Below, piece by piece: positions 36,290 to 47,447 of a stretch of 64,000 bases of DNA. The translations under genes and the position numbers were made by a program. Under the pieces are notes generated by a model that was not told the DNA's origin, ran no database searches, and saw only the letters and a program-made list of their open reading frames with translations. Source of the stretch: Hofstenia miamia (lineage: Eukaryota; Xenacoelomorpha; Acoela); NCBI GenBank assembly GCA_004352715.1, contig SCFE01000015.1, forward strand, positions 1,231,771-1,295,770. The letters are read 5' to 3'. Each line of letters starts with the position of its first letter. The first letter of the stretch is position 1.

Positions 36290-38900
36290 CCCATAGACTT
36301 ACAAAATTAAAGGCATAGTTTTGGCTTAATTGCACTTATTGTCACATCATTAAACAGTTTTGAAAATAAATTAGTTAATACTATCCACATAATCTGGAAT
36401 AATAGTAAATATTTTCCATTGCCGAATGCAGATGACAATCTAGATATATCTAAAAATTTAATGCTTTAGGCTAAGAAACATTGTAATTTAATTTATAAAT
36501 TTTTCATTAGCATCATATACACTTCAACTTCAGTGCTTAGATTACGTTATACGTATCGAACATACCCAACTTTGGTCTAGCAAATCAAAAAACTAAAGAA
36601 AATTTTATGCAAGGGTCTCTAAGTAGGCAGCAATGAGCCGGGGTTTTGCCTAAATATTCGGCACAAGTCCATATCTGTCCATAGTCATTATTTGAAATGT
36701 ATGTTATTAGTGTTTAAACTCTGTCTACTTAAAGTTTACGCAAAGATCTGGATAGGCCTAAGCTAAGCGGTTTTTGAATTTTTGCATAATGCTTGAGGCT
36801 ATGTGTTGAAGCTTTCTTTGTTGACAAGCTTACACAAAACACTATAGAAGGGGTTTTACCAAAGGTGTTCTTTAACGAAAAAAATTCTACTAAATATTTA
36901 AAATGATTAAATAACAGTCTACATTTTAAATATGTATAAATAATTCGCTATTACTTCTAAAATAGTCTTCTGGCACATCATTTTATAATGTGGCAGTGCA
37001 TGTTAAAGGCATGAAGCCTCTGATTGTTCTTCGAACTTTCACTTAATGCACAAATATTTGGAAGCCATCAAATATATTTATCTAAATAATTGAGATTCAT
37101 AATAAAAAAGAGATAATTAAGAAACAGAATTCATCATCCTTTGTCATATCAATCTGTCTCGTAGACTTCCGTAAATGGGAAGTGAGAAAAAGCAGTCATT
37201 GAGTAATTATTTCCAAACGTAATGTGACGTTTATGTTCTCCTTCGTCAGTTGAAATTATAAATTTCTAACAGTCATATTCGTAAATTAATTCAGAGGATT
37301 TTACGTTGAAACTGTTTTGCCTAGTTTCAGATATTTTTCTTTCCATCATGGGATATACAAAGCCTTCAAGTGGAATACAAATAGCTTTAAAAATTGTGAT
37401 AAACGCATGCTTGACTTTTGAATTTAAAATCCAATTTTATTACGTGAAATTGATTAGGAAATCTGAAATTGACATGTAGAATGCTGTGAATGATGTTGCT
37501 TTTCTGTGTTTGACTTGTAAACGCAAAATAGAACTAAAAATGGTTTGAAGGAGCGCATGAGCAACACATGTTCAGCTAAAAGCATTCAGACCAGTTCACA
37601 GAAATTTAGAAATTTATTAAATTATAGAAGTCAATGTGCAGTATTCCAGAAATATACAAAGTGAAGCTATTTTACAATTATTTAACTTTTTTCACTCTAA
37701 GTGTTATTATAAAAATAATGGTCCTCCAATATAAAGTTTAAATATTTATTAACAGTTTCAGCCGACTTGCGAGGCCCACATTGACCCAAACCAAAACATG
37801 TTTCAAACATCTGCAGTATTTTTTATATGATATGTCAAGCTAAAATCTTGTGGTATTTCAATTTTTAACAATGTGTAGGAAATCATGGAAATACGAGGTT
37901 ACATCAGAGACACTATAGGTTCTGCTGTATTTTAATTATTATAATACATTTTTGTTGAATTATTTGAGTTTATAGACATATTTATAAATTATTTACTTAT
38001 ACTCTATCTATTAGTATTAGTGCCTTGAAGAGTTTAATTGATTCCAATAAATGAAAATATATTTAATAGATTTAAGTATAAATATTACAAGACTTACCAA
38101 TAAACTGTGGTATTCAATATAACAGCCCAATTGGATTCCATTTCACCCCTTGAGATTATACAAATATAGGGTCCACCATAAAATATATTTTTAGCTAGTT
38201 TTTTAGCATTGTTTGGACCTATGAAAAATTTCTAAAACGATAGAAAATCGTTGTGAATATTACACAACAAGCTATGAACAACTTGTGGGAAACGGGTGCT
38301 GGTGTTTGCGAAGATGAAATGTTATTGGTTGGGGTACATATTTTGAGATATTTTTGTAATTAAGCAATTAAATTTCCAAATATTTTATATTAGTCGTGAA
38401 ACATTGTTCTCAATAAATGGTTATTTTTTGAAAAACATTTACTCGTATGCAACTTTTTTTCTGCTTCTTCAGTATCATTCATGAAAAACGTAAAAATATA
38501 ATGGAGTCTACAATTTTAGGGTGCAAATGGAGATATTTTCCAACGTTTGATGGGTGTGATGATGTGGGTTGGACATACCCATGAAATTGCACTCGATTTC
38601 CCCATGTCCAATATACTTATAATTGTAGTTATAAGGGGTCACTTTGATTATAATAATTATCTACTTGCATTAAAACTTTTGTTTACAATTAAATATTGAG
38701 GTATTGGTAACCAGGTTTGGGAAATGATCCAATGTAACATAATTTCTAAAATCAAATAACTCCAAATAAGGAATAAATACGAGATAAGAACTTTATAATG
38801 AACCATGTCTATAGTTCTACGCGAGAATCTTGTGATAATTATTCGACAAAAATGAGAAGAAGAATGTTTAGTTTCATCATGTAATATTAAATACAAAAGA
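36290..38900. other. Stretch without recognisable genes (intron if the ErbB-like model holds)
   Basis: AT-rich sequence. I found no exon-like frame flanked by splice signals on either strand. The frame at 38657-38917 is an unsupported open reading. Confidence 0.45.
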
Positions 38901-38908
38901 AAACATAC

Positions 38909-39164
38909 ATGCCACACGTATTATTTTTATCGGGTTCATTTCCAAAGGGACACTCAATGATGCATTTACCAAACGTTGATGTGAACATTTTACATTTGCC
39001 TTTGCAGTTCCAAGGACCTGGGCCGGTGCAGTTTTCCTTGCATTGATGGTCACAGAAGTTGCACTCTTTAGTAACAGGGTCCCAATATCGACCAACAGGA
39101 TTAGGCACTCGGCACTTCAGCGGTATAATGGAATCGTTCATGCTAAAGAACAACTCGCTGTCAA
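38909..39164 (-). CDS. Cys-rich (furin-like / ErbB domain IV-like) extracellular exon
   Basis: Minus-strand exon of 256 bases. The acceptor is ACTGCGTCAG (phase 1) and the donor GGCAT|GTATGT (phase 2). It encodes about 85 residues with dense Cys: KCRVPNPVGRYWD, then ECNFCDHQCKENCTGPGPWN, then CKGKCKMF, FGKCIIECPFG and NNTCG. The C-x2-C-x3-C-x3-C-TGPGPxxC pattern is that of the furin-like repeats that make up the last extracellular domain of EGFR/ErbB receptors, just before the membrane. Its end phase fits the transmembrane exon at 33845, so the Cys-rich module would sit directly outside the membrane, as in ErbB proteins. ErbB ectodomains bind EGF-like ligands through domains I and III, which I did not find. 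The joined protein could be a truncated or decoy-like receptor, or a distinct Cys-rich membrane protein. Confidence 0.65.
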
Positions 39165-39727
39165 CTGACGCAGTATTAAATATTAAGTGCAATTATTGAT
39201 TTTAATAGAATTATTAATTGTACGGGATTTATAGTTTGATGGAGAGAAAATAACCATATCACTGTAAATTCTAAATATTTTCCACTAGCTAGTTTTGCTA
39301 AATAAAGACAATATAATAAGAACATTTTTTAAAGGAAACACTCTGATTGATTAAATGAATTTGTTAACAGCTGTTTTCTTATTTTCTCAGATTAATAGGC
39401 CCATCTTTTATCGATAACCTAGGGTATGGCCCGTGCCCGGCATAGAGCCCGTTACCCATGGAAAGAAAACCTTCAACTGTGCTATTAAAAAGAAACATAC
39501 TTAAAATGTCATACCCATCTATAAAAAAGTAATTTTTTTGTTGAAATCACTGAGAAGTTCAATTTTCGAACTATAAAATCCTAATTAAGTCCCGTTTTGA
39601 GAAGATTAATAAAAAAGTTTTTTCAATAAGTGAGAAAGCGTCCTTCAACAATCTTAACAATAATCAGGGTTAGAATTTATATTTTTTAATAGCTTTATAT
39701 TCTGCGTGCTTATTTTTACTGTACAAA

Positions 39728-39768
<41 letters not shown>
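39728..39768. repeat. (TA)n microsatellite
   Basis: About 20 TA units, at the 3' end of the minus-strand LINE fragment, as often seen at LINE tails. Confidence 0.9.
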
Positions 39769-39769
<1 letters not shown>

Positions 39770-40170
39770 TATTTACAAATTACATACTTACAAATAGATA
39801 ATAAAAATTCACACAAAGCTACTTACAATAAATATACAAATAAAATTACAATACTATAAAATTAAAAAACAATTTAAATTAAAAACATAAAAATTTTCGC
39901 CACATATTTAATTTATTTGAATATCCGTGTTTAAATTGATTAGCAATCAGGTTTTCTTTTAACAATTTCTTGAACTTATGTAATGATGAAGATTTACGTA
40001 CATTTTGTGGTAGATTATTCCAGATTTTCGCCGTTGTTGTTGTGAATGCATCTTTCCAGTAATTGTTGTTTATTTTAAATTTATTTATAAATTTCTCTGT
40101 TTTTTTACATTAAAAAATTTACATATACAGCTTCTTTTCAATTTATTTACAATTTTGTACATATTTACAA
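39730..40170 (-). pseudogene. LINE 3' end fragment (APE-type LINE)
   Basis: Minus-strand reading gives NNNYWKDAFTTTTAKIWNNL then PQNVRKSSSLHKFKKLLKEN and a stop soon after. This is the C-terminal W-N-x-L-P and F-K-x-x-L-K pattern of CR1/L2/Jockey-like LINEs, also seen at 28.8-30.0 kb and 59.5-60.3 kb. The 3' UTR-like AT-rich tail runs into (TA)n. The insertion is a short 5'-truncated copy inside the hAT-like element 39419-41255. Confidence 0.75.
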
Positions 40171-40644
40171 GACATATGTATTTCGTAAGGCATAAAGCAA
40201 ATTTTTACGCACATTTGAACACAGTTTTCTTCAGATACTAAATATTTCACTGAATTTTATCTGTTCCTGCAACGCCTCGAAACTGAAGACTCACAAATAT
40301 TGAAAATTTTAAAACTTATTTATTTGCTGAACAACAACTTAATGTAGGAACTGTGTTTTATTACGGTATCTTTCAGTTTCGTCTTGAAGCTATGAACGCA
40401 ACAGCAAGGGCAAATATTTCTTTGCAGTCAGGTTAAGATACTCGATAATGTCATATAACTATTACAGGGGGAAAGTGCAATAAAAGCTGAATGCCTTACA
40501 AGAAAAAATCCATGCAATTGATGTTAATCCTTTAAATGTTCCTATGTACAGAAATGTGCCTCTAGTCTAGGTGGGTCAGATTCATGCACCACAGCGAATG
40601 TTCATGACTGTTGATTACTTGAAGCAACATTTATATGTGTCTAT

Positions 40645-40680
40645 TCATAGACTTCTAAATTCTAATTTAGAAGTCCATGG
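40645..40680. repeat. Short palindrome inside the hAT-like element
   Basis: CATAGACTTCTAAATT, a two-base spacer, then AATTTAGAAGTCCATG form a near-perfect inverted repeat with one mismatch. It could form a hairpin; no role can be stated. Confidence 0.6.
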
Positions 40681-41331
40681 TCTATTGGTGTAAAAGTGTA
40701 TGCCTTTGTATTGAATAGCTGTTTTCTTTAATTTAGTTTTTATGCATATCTTAAAGCATATTTTTGAAAGATCTGCGTGCTGTTTGATGACTAGTATTCG
40801 TGATAATTTAGACACATAAATCCGGCCCCTAACCATATTGAGAACACACCAAACAGTATGAAAATAATTATATTGAACTATACGGCACCGCTTGTATGGC
40901 ACTGGAAAATAAGTACATTTCAGTTATTCGTCTTCTGAAGTTAGCAACATAAGCTCGTATGTTACAATATATAATGTACATAAGCATCATATTATTATTA
41001 ATGCAATATCAGAAGAGGACAGTGAAATGGAAATTCTTAAAATTGATCAAGGCAATGAATTTTGTGCGTAATATTTTATGTACTGTTTTGTAATTTGTAC
41101 GATACACGAAATACATACACATAGATATATAGAATAGACAAGGGATTTTAAGATTTTAGATCCTCGAATAACAACAACAAATATTCATGCAGAAGCCGTA
41201 TGCTAGGCCCGTGCTCGTACACTTTAGTCCGTGCCCGTTACGGGCCCTACCCCAGTCGATAACATTGAAAAATTGAATCTTAATTTACAGAAAGATTTTA
41301 TGAAGGCTTCTGATAAAGATAATTGTATTAC

Positions 41332-41433
41332 CGGTTTCTTTCCGTGACTTCCCATTATTAATATTGAAGGTGTATGATCAATATCAATAGACTTCAAAAT
41401 TATTTTAGTTGGCATAAACACGAAAGTTAACAG
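41332..41433 (-). CDS. Candidate extracellular exon, phase 0-0, family not recognised
   Basis: A 102-base minus-strand exon with acceptor ATTGCGCAG and donor AAACCG|GTAATA encodes 34 residues including LTFVFMPTKIILKSIDIDHT and PSILIMGSHGKKP. The alternating hydrophobic pattern suggests beta strands. Start and end are both phase 0. It could be preceded by the exon at 44206-44377, which ends in phase 0. The next downstream candidate (39164) begins in phase 1, so one more exon would be needed if they are in one transcript. I do not recognise the domain. It sits 69 bases outside the target duplication of the hAT-like element at 39419-41255. Confidence 0.35.
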
Positions 41434-42418
41434 CTGCGCAATAATTTAACTCCCAAATTCATTGGTGAACAAAGGATATAAATAAATTTACTTCAATTAC
41501 GATAAAGAATATAAAACGTCTATTTGGGAATTAGGTAAATAGTGTAAACGTAAGGAATGGGATATTTAGAAAATTCACAGATTATTTCTTATCTTGGCCA
41601 AATGACGCACGTTATTGCGTACGCAAACCAACTGTTTCTTGTGACAAAAGTTAGTAAACAACATGACTGTTAAATTAAGTTTTGTAGAAGATTGCGTTCC
41701 ATTCAAACTACAGTGCGATAGCAGGCGCGGAAAATATTTATAATTCACCAACTTTATACGCTATCGGCAAAAACAAGCAGCTGAACGATAAATTCGGAAA
41801 TTATTTTTTTACTTCTAGAGTGAAATATGAATTTCACGTATCAGTTAATGTGCAAAAACAGACCTATTGGGATAAGGGCTAGATCAAGGTGACCCTTAAT
41901 TAAGGATCGCCTTAGCTAGATGCCTGCTGACTACAGTGTTGGAACCATGCCTTAAGTTTTCGGCACGAGCACTGCATGAAGAGATGCAGTTAGGCACGAA
42001 CACGGCACAGCACGGCACGAAACTTAAAAAATGGGCATGAGCACGGCACGGTTCCTACCAGGGATCGTTAGATTTTAATCGCGATTAATCGTATGAAAAA
42101 AAATTTGTCGATAGATTAATCGTAATCGCTGCTGCCACGCGATTAATAATCACAATTAATCGTCGATTAATCTACTTTTGATTAAAAATATTCAAAATAC
42201 AATATATCAAGTGAAAGATATTCAAAATAGAAAATATAAACCATTACTGATATTTGAGATTATTTCCTTTTACTCCACATGTGCTTGTTAGCGTAAGGAA
42301 ATATTTGAATCTCTAAATTGAGGGGTAATTAAATGATTTCGGTAATCAGATAGAGCATAACCAGCATTGCTGCACAGTCTCTCAACCTGATTAGAATTGG
42401 CGTGATAAAATCGAGAAT

Positions 42419-42480
42419 CTATATATATATATATATATATATATTAGTTATATATATATATATTAGTTATATATATAGTT
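42419..42480. repeat. (TA)n microsatellite, interrupted
   Basis: TA dinucleotides interrupted by TTAGT. It borders the Z repeat at 42484. Confidence 0.85.
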
Positions 42481-42483
42481 CTA

Positions 42484-42712
42484 TATATTTATATCTCCCG
42501 CTAAATGTTTTTAAAAACCTCATCTTAACCGCGTTTACAAACATAAATTTCGCAGGGTAGTGTCTCTTTAATTTACCAACCCCATGGTAAATATATTTAA
42601 GTTCGAGTGAATACTGCTGGAGCAATGGCCAAAAAATAGGGGTTTTTGGGAAAAAGTGCGATTCCCGCTAAATGCCTTAGAAATTTCGGATCTTTTCGCG
42701 CCAAATACAATT
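42484..42712. mobile_element. Z repeat, copy 1 (putative MITE with TCCCGC words)
   Basis: Starts TATATTTATATCTCCCGCTA and continues as a sequence shared with 47566-47765, with a few substitutions and single-base indels. TCCCGC(T/C)AAATG occurs twice inside. Copy 2 ends AGCGGGAAATATAAATATA, the inverted form of this start, which suggests terminal inverted repeats. Copy 1 diverges from copy 2 after GCGCCAAATAC, so its right end is missing or replaced. Confidence 0.6.
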
Positions 42713-44200
42713 TTATAATTAATCAAACGAAATCAATTTTGAAAATTAAACCTAACGCTTGACATTGCATCTAGTCCCTCTTGCGGAGACCACTGTTCAA
42801 CACTACAAATGCTTGATGAATCCAATGTTGAAATTATCAACTTCGTAATGCATGCAAGATCGCAATGCATTGGTAAATCGAAAGCATACCACAAATTTAG
42901 CTAATAAAGTTTCTGTGATGATTTAAGCTACAGACATGATTCGCTAGTAAGTAAAAGCGGCCCAAAAACACTTGGTTTTATAATTTACTGATATAAACAA
43001 TATAGATTCTTCAAGTGCTTATACATAAGTTCACTCTAATAAAATCTCTTGTTTTTCTAGCAAATCAATTTCTTATGAAAATAGAAACCTAATTTGTAAA
43101 GTTTTAGATATTATTTTCGTATTTGAAAATCCATTTTGAATTCAATAATGATATTTAGGAATAATTTACGTGAAATTACCACATGGTATCTCAAAGTGCA
43201 TAACAACTAGTAATATTAGTTTAATATATGTATATCTATTCATATTCATTCAAATAATTACAAGATCATAGCTTAATTAAATTTGCAAAAGCCAAATTTA
43301 TTTGCAAACTGTTAACACATATACAAGAAATTTCGTCACATTTAATTTCAGGATTTACATAAATGAATTTGCCTGCCTATTTTGAGAAATTGTGAGTATG
43401 GAGTTTATACAACCGAGGCAAAATCATGCATTGCCATTTTTATAAATTATTGACTTTGTGCTATGTGCATGATTAAGAGTTATTTTTTCAAAATTATTAT
43501 TTTCTAGATATAATTCTCTTGTGTTAAACTAGAAATTACATTCTTGATATAAACGTGTAATTTCTAAAGTACAATTTTAAGAAATTGATCATTTAAGTGT
43601 AGTATTTCAAGATGAAATTCTCTTAATTAACTGAATAAAATTTCAAATATTTTCTTAAATTCAATATATTTTGTTGATAGTACTTAGTTTTCTTATGTAA
43701 GATATTTGTTGGTAAATGCATAATTTTCTTGACCACTCATAAATAGAAGCCTTTTGCTTCATTTCATTGCAAAACACTCAAGATTAGTCTATGTCGCTGT
43801 TTGGGCAGAACTTGATTAAGGGGCTATCTCATAAAATAATATTTAATGTATTACTTTCAACAGTGGTGGTGGAAAGAATTTTCGTTGGGGGCAAGTTGCA
43901 CTTGTTACTCAGCATGTTGACTAAGGATTTTTACTGCTTAAATTATATACAATTTAGAAAGGTTTTTCTGAAAGGCTAATTTTAGGGAAGCAACTTCCCA
44001 CTCTGACGTCTCCAACTCCATCGCCACTGACCGCCAAGTTATTAGCAAACATTATGGAAAGATGCTTGTCTAAAAAAGACATTAAAAGAAATTTAATTTC
44101 TTTTCATGAAGCAGTGATTGTTGAATGTTAAAAACTAGACCTATTAAAATTACACCGACAGAAACTTAGGATACTTGTAAAAGATAAGCAAAGAAACAAT
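42713..44200. other. Stretch without recognisable genes, inside the hAT borders
   Basis: AT-rich sequence with no supported exon. The frame at 43791-43979 has no splice or domain support. Confidence 0.45.
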
Positions 44201-44205
44201 CTTAC

Positions 44206-44377
44206 CACATTTGCTGATACACAATTTCCAATATATTGAATACGGTCATTAGCTTTTTTCAATCCAGAAGATATCAGTACACAATACCCCAACCTGCTTT
44301 GAGAAAGAATATTTATAGTGCAATCCTCCTCAATGGGCACTAATTTACTCAAATCACTTGGAAAATTACACTTCAAT
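44206..44377 (-). CDS. Candidate Cys-containing exon, family not recognised
   Basis: A 172-base minus-strand exon with acceptor TCACTATAG (phase 2) and a strong donor AATGTG|GTAAGA (phase 0). It encodes 57 residues including LKCNFPSDLSKLVPIEEDCT, then SRLGYCVLISSGLKKAND and RIQYIGNCVSANV. The four Cys could form two disulfides, consistent with an extracellular domain. Its end phase fits the exon at 41433. However, it lies between the two ends of the hAT element 42059-48136, which argues against it being an original exon of the same gene unless the scaffold is misjoined or the element carries a captured fragment. Confidence 0.3.
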
Positions 44378-44901
44378 CTATAGTGATTAAGCTTGCTATG
44401 ACAAATTCATAAGCATTGCTCATGATATTGTACACACCACTAATCAGACCATATCAAGTTTCATATTCTCAAGCTGAACATGCTTCAACATCGAATTGAT
44501 GTTACCTAGATTTCTTCTGTCCATCAGGAAATTCATAAAATGACAAACCTAAAAACAGATGAAATTGATTAATTCTAGGCTTGCAACTTGAATTCATTTA
44601 ATCAAAATTTATATTTAATGCTTAATTCAAGTCTATTGGGTATAATTGAGCTTAAGGGAATAGTAGTTATGTTGCAGCTTTGCCCGCGGCTACGTTTTTG
44701 CCACAATCAGCAGTAAGTAACTGCCTGCAATGGCTTGTTTTGACTTCCAAACTGATTTACACAGGGCTTTACAATGAATAATGAGTTTTATTCAAGTCAA
44801 TGTAAGTCCAGATAGATTATGAGAAATGGGGTGGATATTATATACAATAAAAATTTTGCGACCGGGAATGGCTTCAATATTTACGGATAAGCGCTTTTAG
44901 C

Positions 44902-44997
44902 ATCATGGCCGGCTGTGTCCATCTAAAAAGCTCTACTCTCAAAACACTAATCATGGCCGGCTGTGTCCATCTAAAAAGCTCTACTCTCAAAACACTA
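44902..44997. repeat. Perfect tandem duplication of a 48-bp unit
   Basis: ATCATGGCCGGCTGTGTCCA... to ...CTCAAAACACTA occurs twice back to back (44902-44949 and 44950-44997) with no mismatch. Confidence 0.9.
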
Positions 44998-45608
44998 GAA
45001 AGGACTTTTCACTAAAAGGACCAAGTAAGTTGTGAATTTTCATTTGCTAAGCGTTAACAAATGAAATAGACCAAATGATTATATAAGAACGATATGAAAA
45101 AATACTTTTCTGCATTGAACTTTTCACATTCAATTTCAAAGCTTGCAACCAGTAAGGTTTTTTTAAATTTCACAACTGAGACTAATGCCTAGGTCCATTC
45201 GTTTTGCTCAATTTTGCCGCAACTGTTCGATTTCAATCTTCACAAATTTGATTGCTTGTAACTTAACTTTTCTCATACTTGCAAATTGATATTGTTGAGC
45301 AGCGGCGGAACGTGGCTTTGGCGCTTTTTTCTGAAATTAGAAAACCGGAATCACGATCTTCATCGCTTACTGCCTCGTAACTTAACATGCTGTGGAAAAT
45401 ACAGAGAAGGGCTTTATCGGATTACCCTTAGTAAAAGACAGTTTTTTCCACAAATGGCCAAATTATCTAACTCACTATAATTTGCTTTTGCGTTATTTCT
45501 GTTGATCGATAAATAATATACGTTTAAATAATAATAAGAGTCAAGGCAAATTTATTGCTGTAAATAACTAGCACAAATCTACAAACTACAAGCTACATGT
45601 ACTTACAA

Positions 45609-45662
<54 letters not shown>
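45609..45662. repeat. (TAA)n microsatellite
   Basis: About 18 TAA units directly before the LINE reading frame. Confidence 0.95.
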
Positions 45663-45663
<1 letters not shown>

Positions 45664-46447
45664 GAATGGATAAAGAAGACAGGCATAGGGTATAAGATGG
45701 AGAAGAATGGTAGAACAGTGAGTCACCTGTGGTACATGGACGACCTGAAGATGTACGCTAGTTCAAGGAAGATGTTGCAGAAGCAAGTGGAGACATTGGA
45801 GAAGGCAAGCAGAGATTCAGGGTTGGAGTTTGGATTAGGAAAGTGTTCAGCAGTGACAATGACTAGAGGCAAGTGTGTGGACGGGGAAGGTTTGAGGACA
45901 AGCAGTGGGGATAAGATTGAGGAAGTCAAGGAGGGGTACAAGTACTTAGGAGTAATAGAGAAGGACAGGACAGATCACGTGGAAATGAAGATGAGGCTAA
46001 AGAAAGAGTACAAGAGGAGAGTAAGGAAGGTACTACAGAAGTCAGCATTGAATGGGCAGAACAGCACAAAGGCAATTAATACGTGGGCGATACCAGTGTT
46101 GAGATATTCAGCAGGAATAGTTAGGTGGAATAAGAATGAACTGAGGGAATTAGACAGGGAGACAAGGAAGATACTAGCAGCAGAGAGAGCATTCAACCTC
46201 AATGGAGATGTAGATAGGCTGTACATGGCAAGGCAAAAGGGAGGGAAAGGGCTGCTAAGTGTGGAGGAGACTGTAGAAGCAGAAGCACTAGGGCTAAAGG
46301 AATATGTAGAAGAGCAACCTAAGGGGTCCCTACTAGAGGTCACTAAGGAGTTAAAGAAGATAAGAACTGAGAGTGAAGGAAAGAAGGTATACCAGAGTAG
46401 GATGGAATCAGAGAGACAAACAAGGTATAGGCAGAAGGCAATGCATG
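45663..46447 (+). pseudogene. LINE with restriction-like endonuclease (R2/R4/NeSL type), reverse-transcriptase part
   Basis: The open frame from about 45664 (ATG 45697) contains HLWYMDDLKMYAS, the catalytic Y-M-D-D box in the H-L-x-Y-M-D-D-L-K form typical of this LINE group; GLEFGLGKCSAV (conserved Gly-Lys-Cys); YKYLGVIEKD (YLG motif); NTWAIPVLRYSAGIVRWNKN, ELRELDRETRKIL and VDRLYMARQKGGKGLLSVEE. The last three are a conserved block of the thumb and linker in the same group. The reading ends at the N gap (46448-47447), so the C-terminal zinc knuckle and endonuclease are hidden. The 5' part, including the first RT motifs, is absent, with a (TAA)n run at the junction. No stops in the visible part. 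The 596-codon frame that continues through the gap is not meaningful. Confidence 0.85.
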
Positions 46448-47447
46448 NNNNNNNNNNNNNNNNNNNNNNNNNNNNNNNNNNNNNNNNNNNNNNNNNNNNN
46501 NNNNNNNNNNNNNNNNNNNNNNNNNNNNNNNNNNNNNNNNNNNNNNNNNNNNNNNNNNNNNNNNNNNNNNNNNNNNNNNNNNNNNNNNNNNNNNNNNNNN
46601 NNNNNNNNNNNNNNNNNNNNNNNNNNNNNNNNNNNNNNNNNNNNNNNNNNNNNNNNNNNNNNNNNNNNNNNNNNNNNNNNNNNNNNNNNNNNNNNNNNNN
46701 NNNNNNNNNNNNNNNNNNNNNNNNNNNNNNNNNNNNNNNNNNNNNNNNNNNNNNNNNNNNNNNNNNNNNNNNNNNNNNNNNNNNNNNNNNNNNNNNNNNN
46801 NNNNNNNNNNNNNNNNNNNNNNNNNNNNNNNNNNNNNNNNNNNNNNNNNNNNNNNNNNNNNNNNNNNNNNNNNNNNNNNNNNNNNNNNNNNNNNNNNNNN
46901 NNNNNNNNNNNNNNNNNNNNNNNNNNNNNNNNNNNNNNNNNNNNNNNNNNNNNNNNNNNNNNNNNNNNNNNNNNNNNNNNNNNNNNNNNNNNNNNNNNNN
47001 NNNNNNNNNNNNNNNNNNNNNNNNNNNNNNNNNNNNNNNNNNNNNNNNNNNNNNNNNNNNNNNNNNNNNNNNNNNNNNNNNNNNNNNNNNNNNNNNNNNN
47101 NNNNNNNNNNNNNNNNNNNNNNNNNNNNNNNNNNNNNNNNNNNNNNNNNNNNNNNNNNNNNNNNNNNNNNNNNNNNNNNNNNNNNNNNNNNNNNNNNNNN
47201 NNNNNNNNNNNNNNNNNNNNNNNNNNNNNNNNNNNNNNNNNNNNNNNNNNNNNNNNNNNNNNNNNNNNNNNNNNNNNNNNNNNNNNNNNNNNNNNNNNNN
47301 NNNNNNNNNNNNNNNNNNNNNNNNNNNNNNNNNNNNNNNNNNNNNNNNNNNNNNNNNNNNNNNNNNNNNNNNNNNNNNNNNNNNNNNNNNNNNNNNNNNN
47401 NNNNNNNNNNNNNNNNNNNNNNNNNNNNNNNNNNNNNNNNNNNNNNN
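46448..47447. other. Assembly gap of 1000 N
   Basis: Exactly 1000 N, inside the hAT element borders and directly after the LINE frame. Confidence 0.95.

Larger units (their letters stand above)
39419..41255. mobile_element. hAT-like element with perfect 8-bp target duplication TCGATAAC
   Basis: TCGATAAC at 39411-39418 and again at 41256-41263 flank the element exactly. The left terminus is CTAGGGTATGGCCCGTGCCC. The right terminus, read on the reverse strand, is CTGGGGTAGGGCCCGTAACG. These match at 14 of the first 15 or so positions after small differences. GCCCGTGCCCG and GTGCCCGTTACGGGCCC words sit next to the ends. The 8-bp duplication is the hAT hallmark. The interior has no transposase; it holds a LINE 3' fragment (39730-40170), a (TA)n run and a palindrome. 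It lies in the intron between the exons at 41332 and 39164 if those belong to one gene. Confidence 0.85.
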
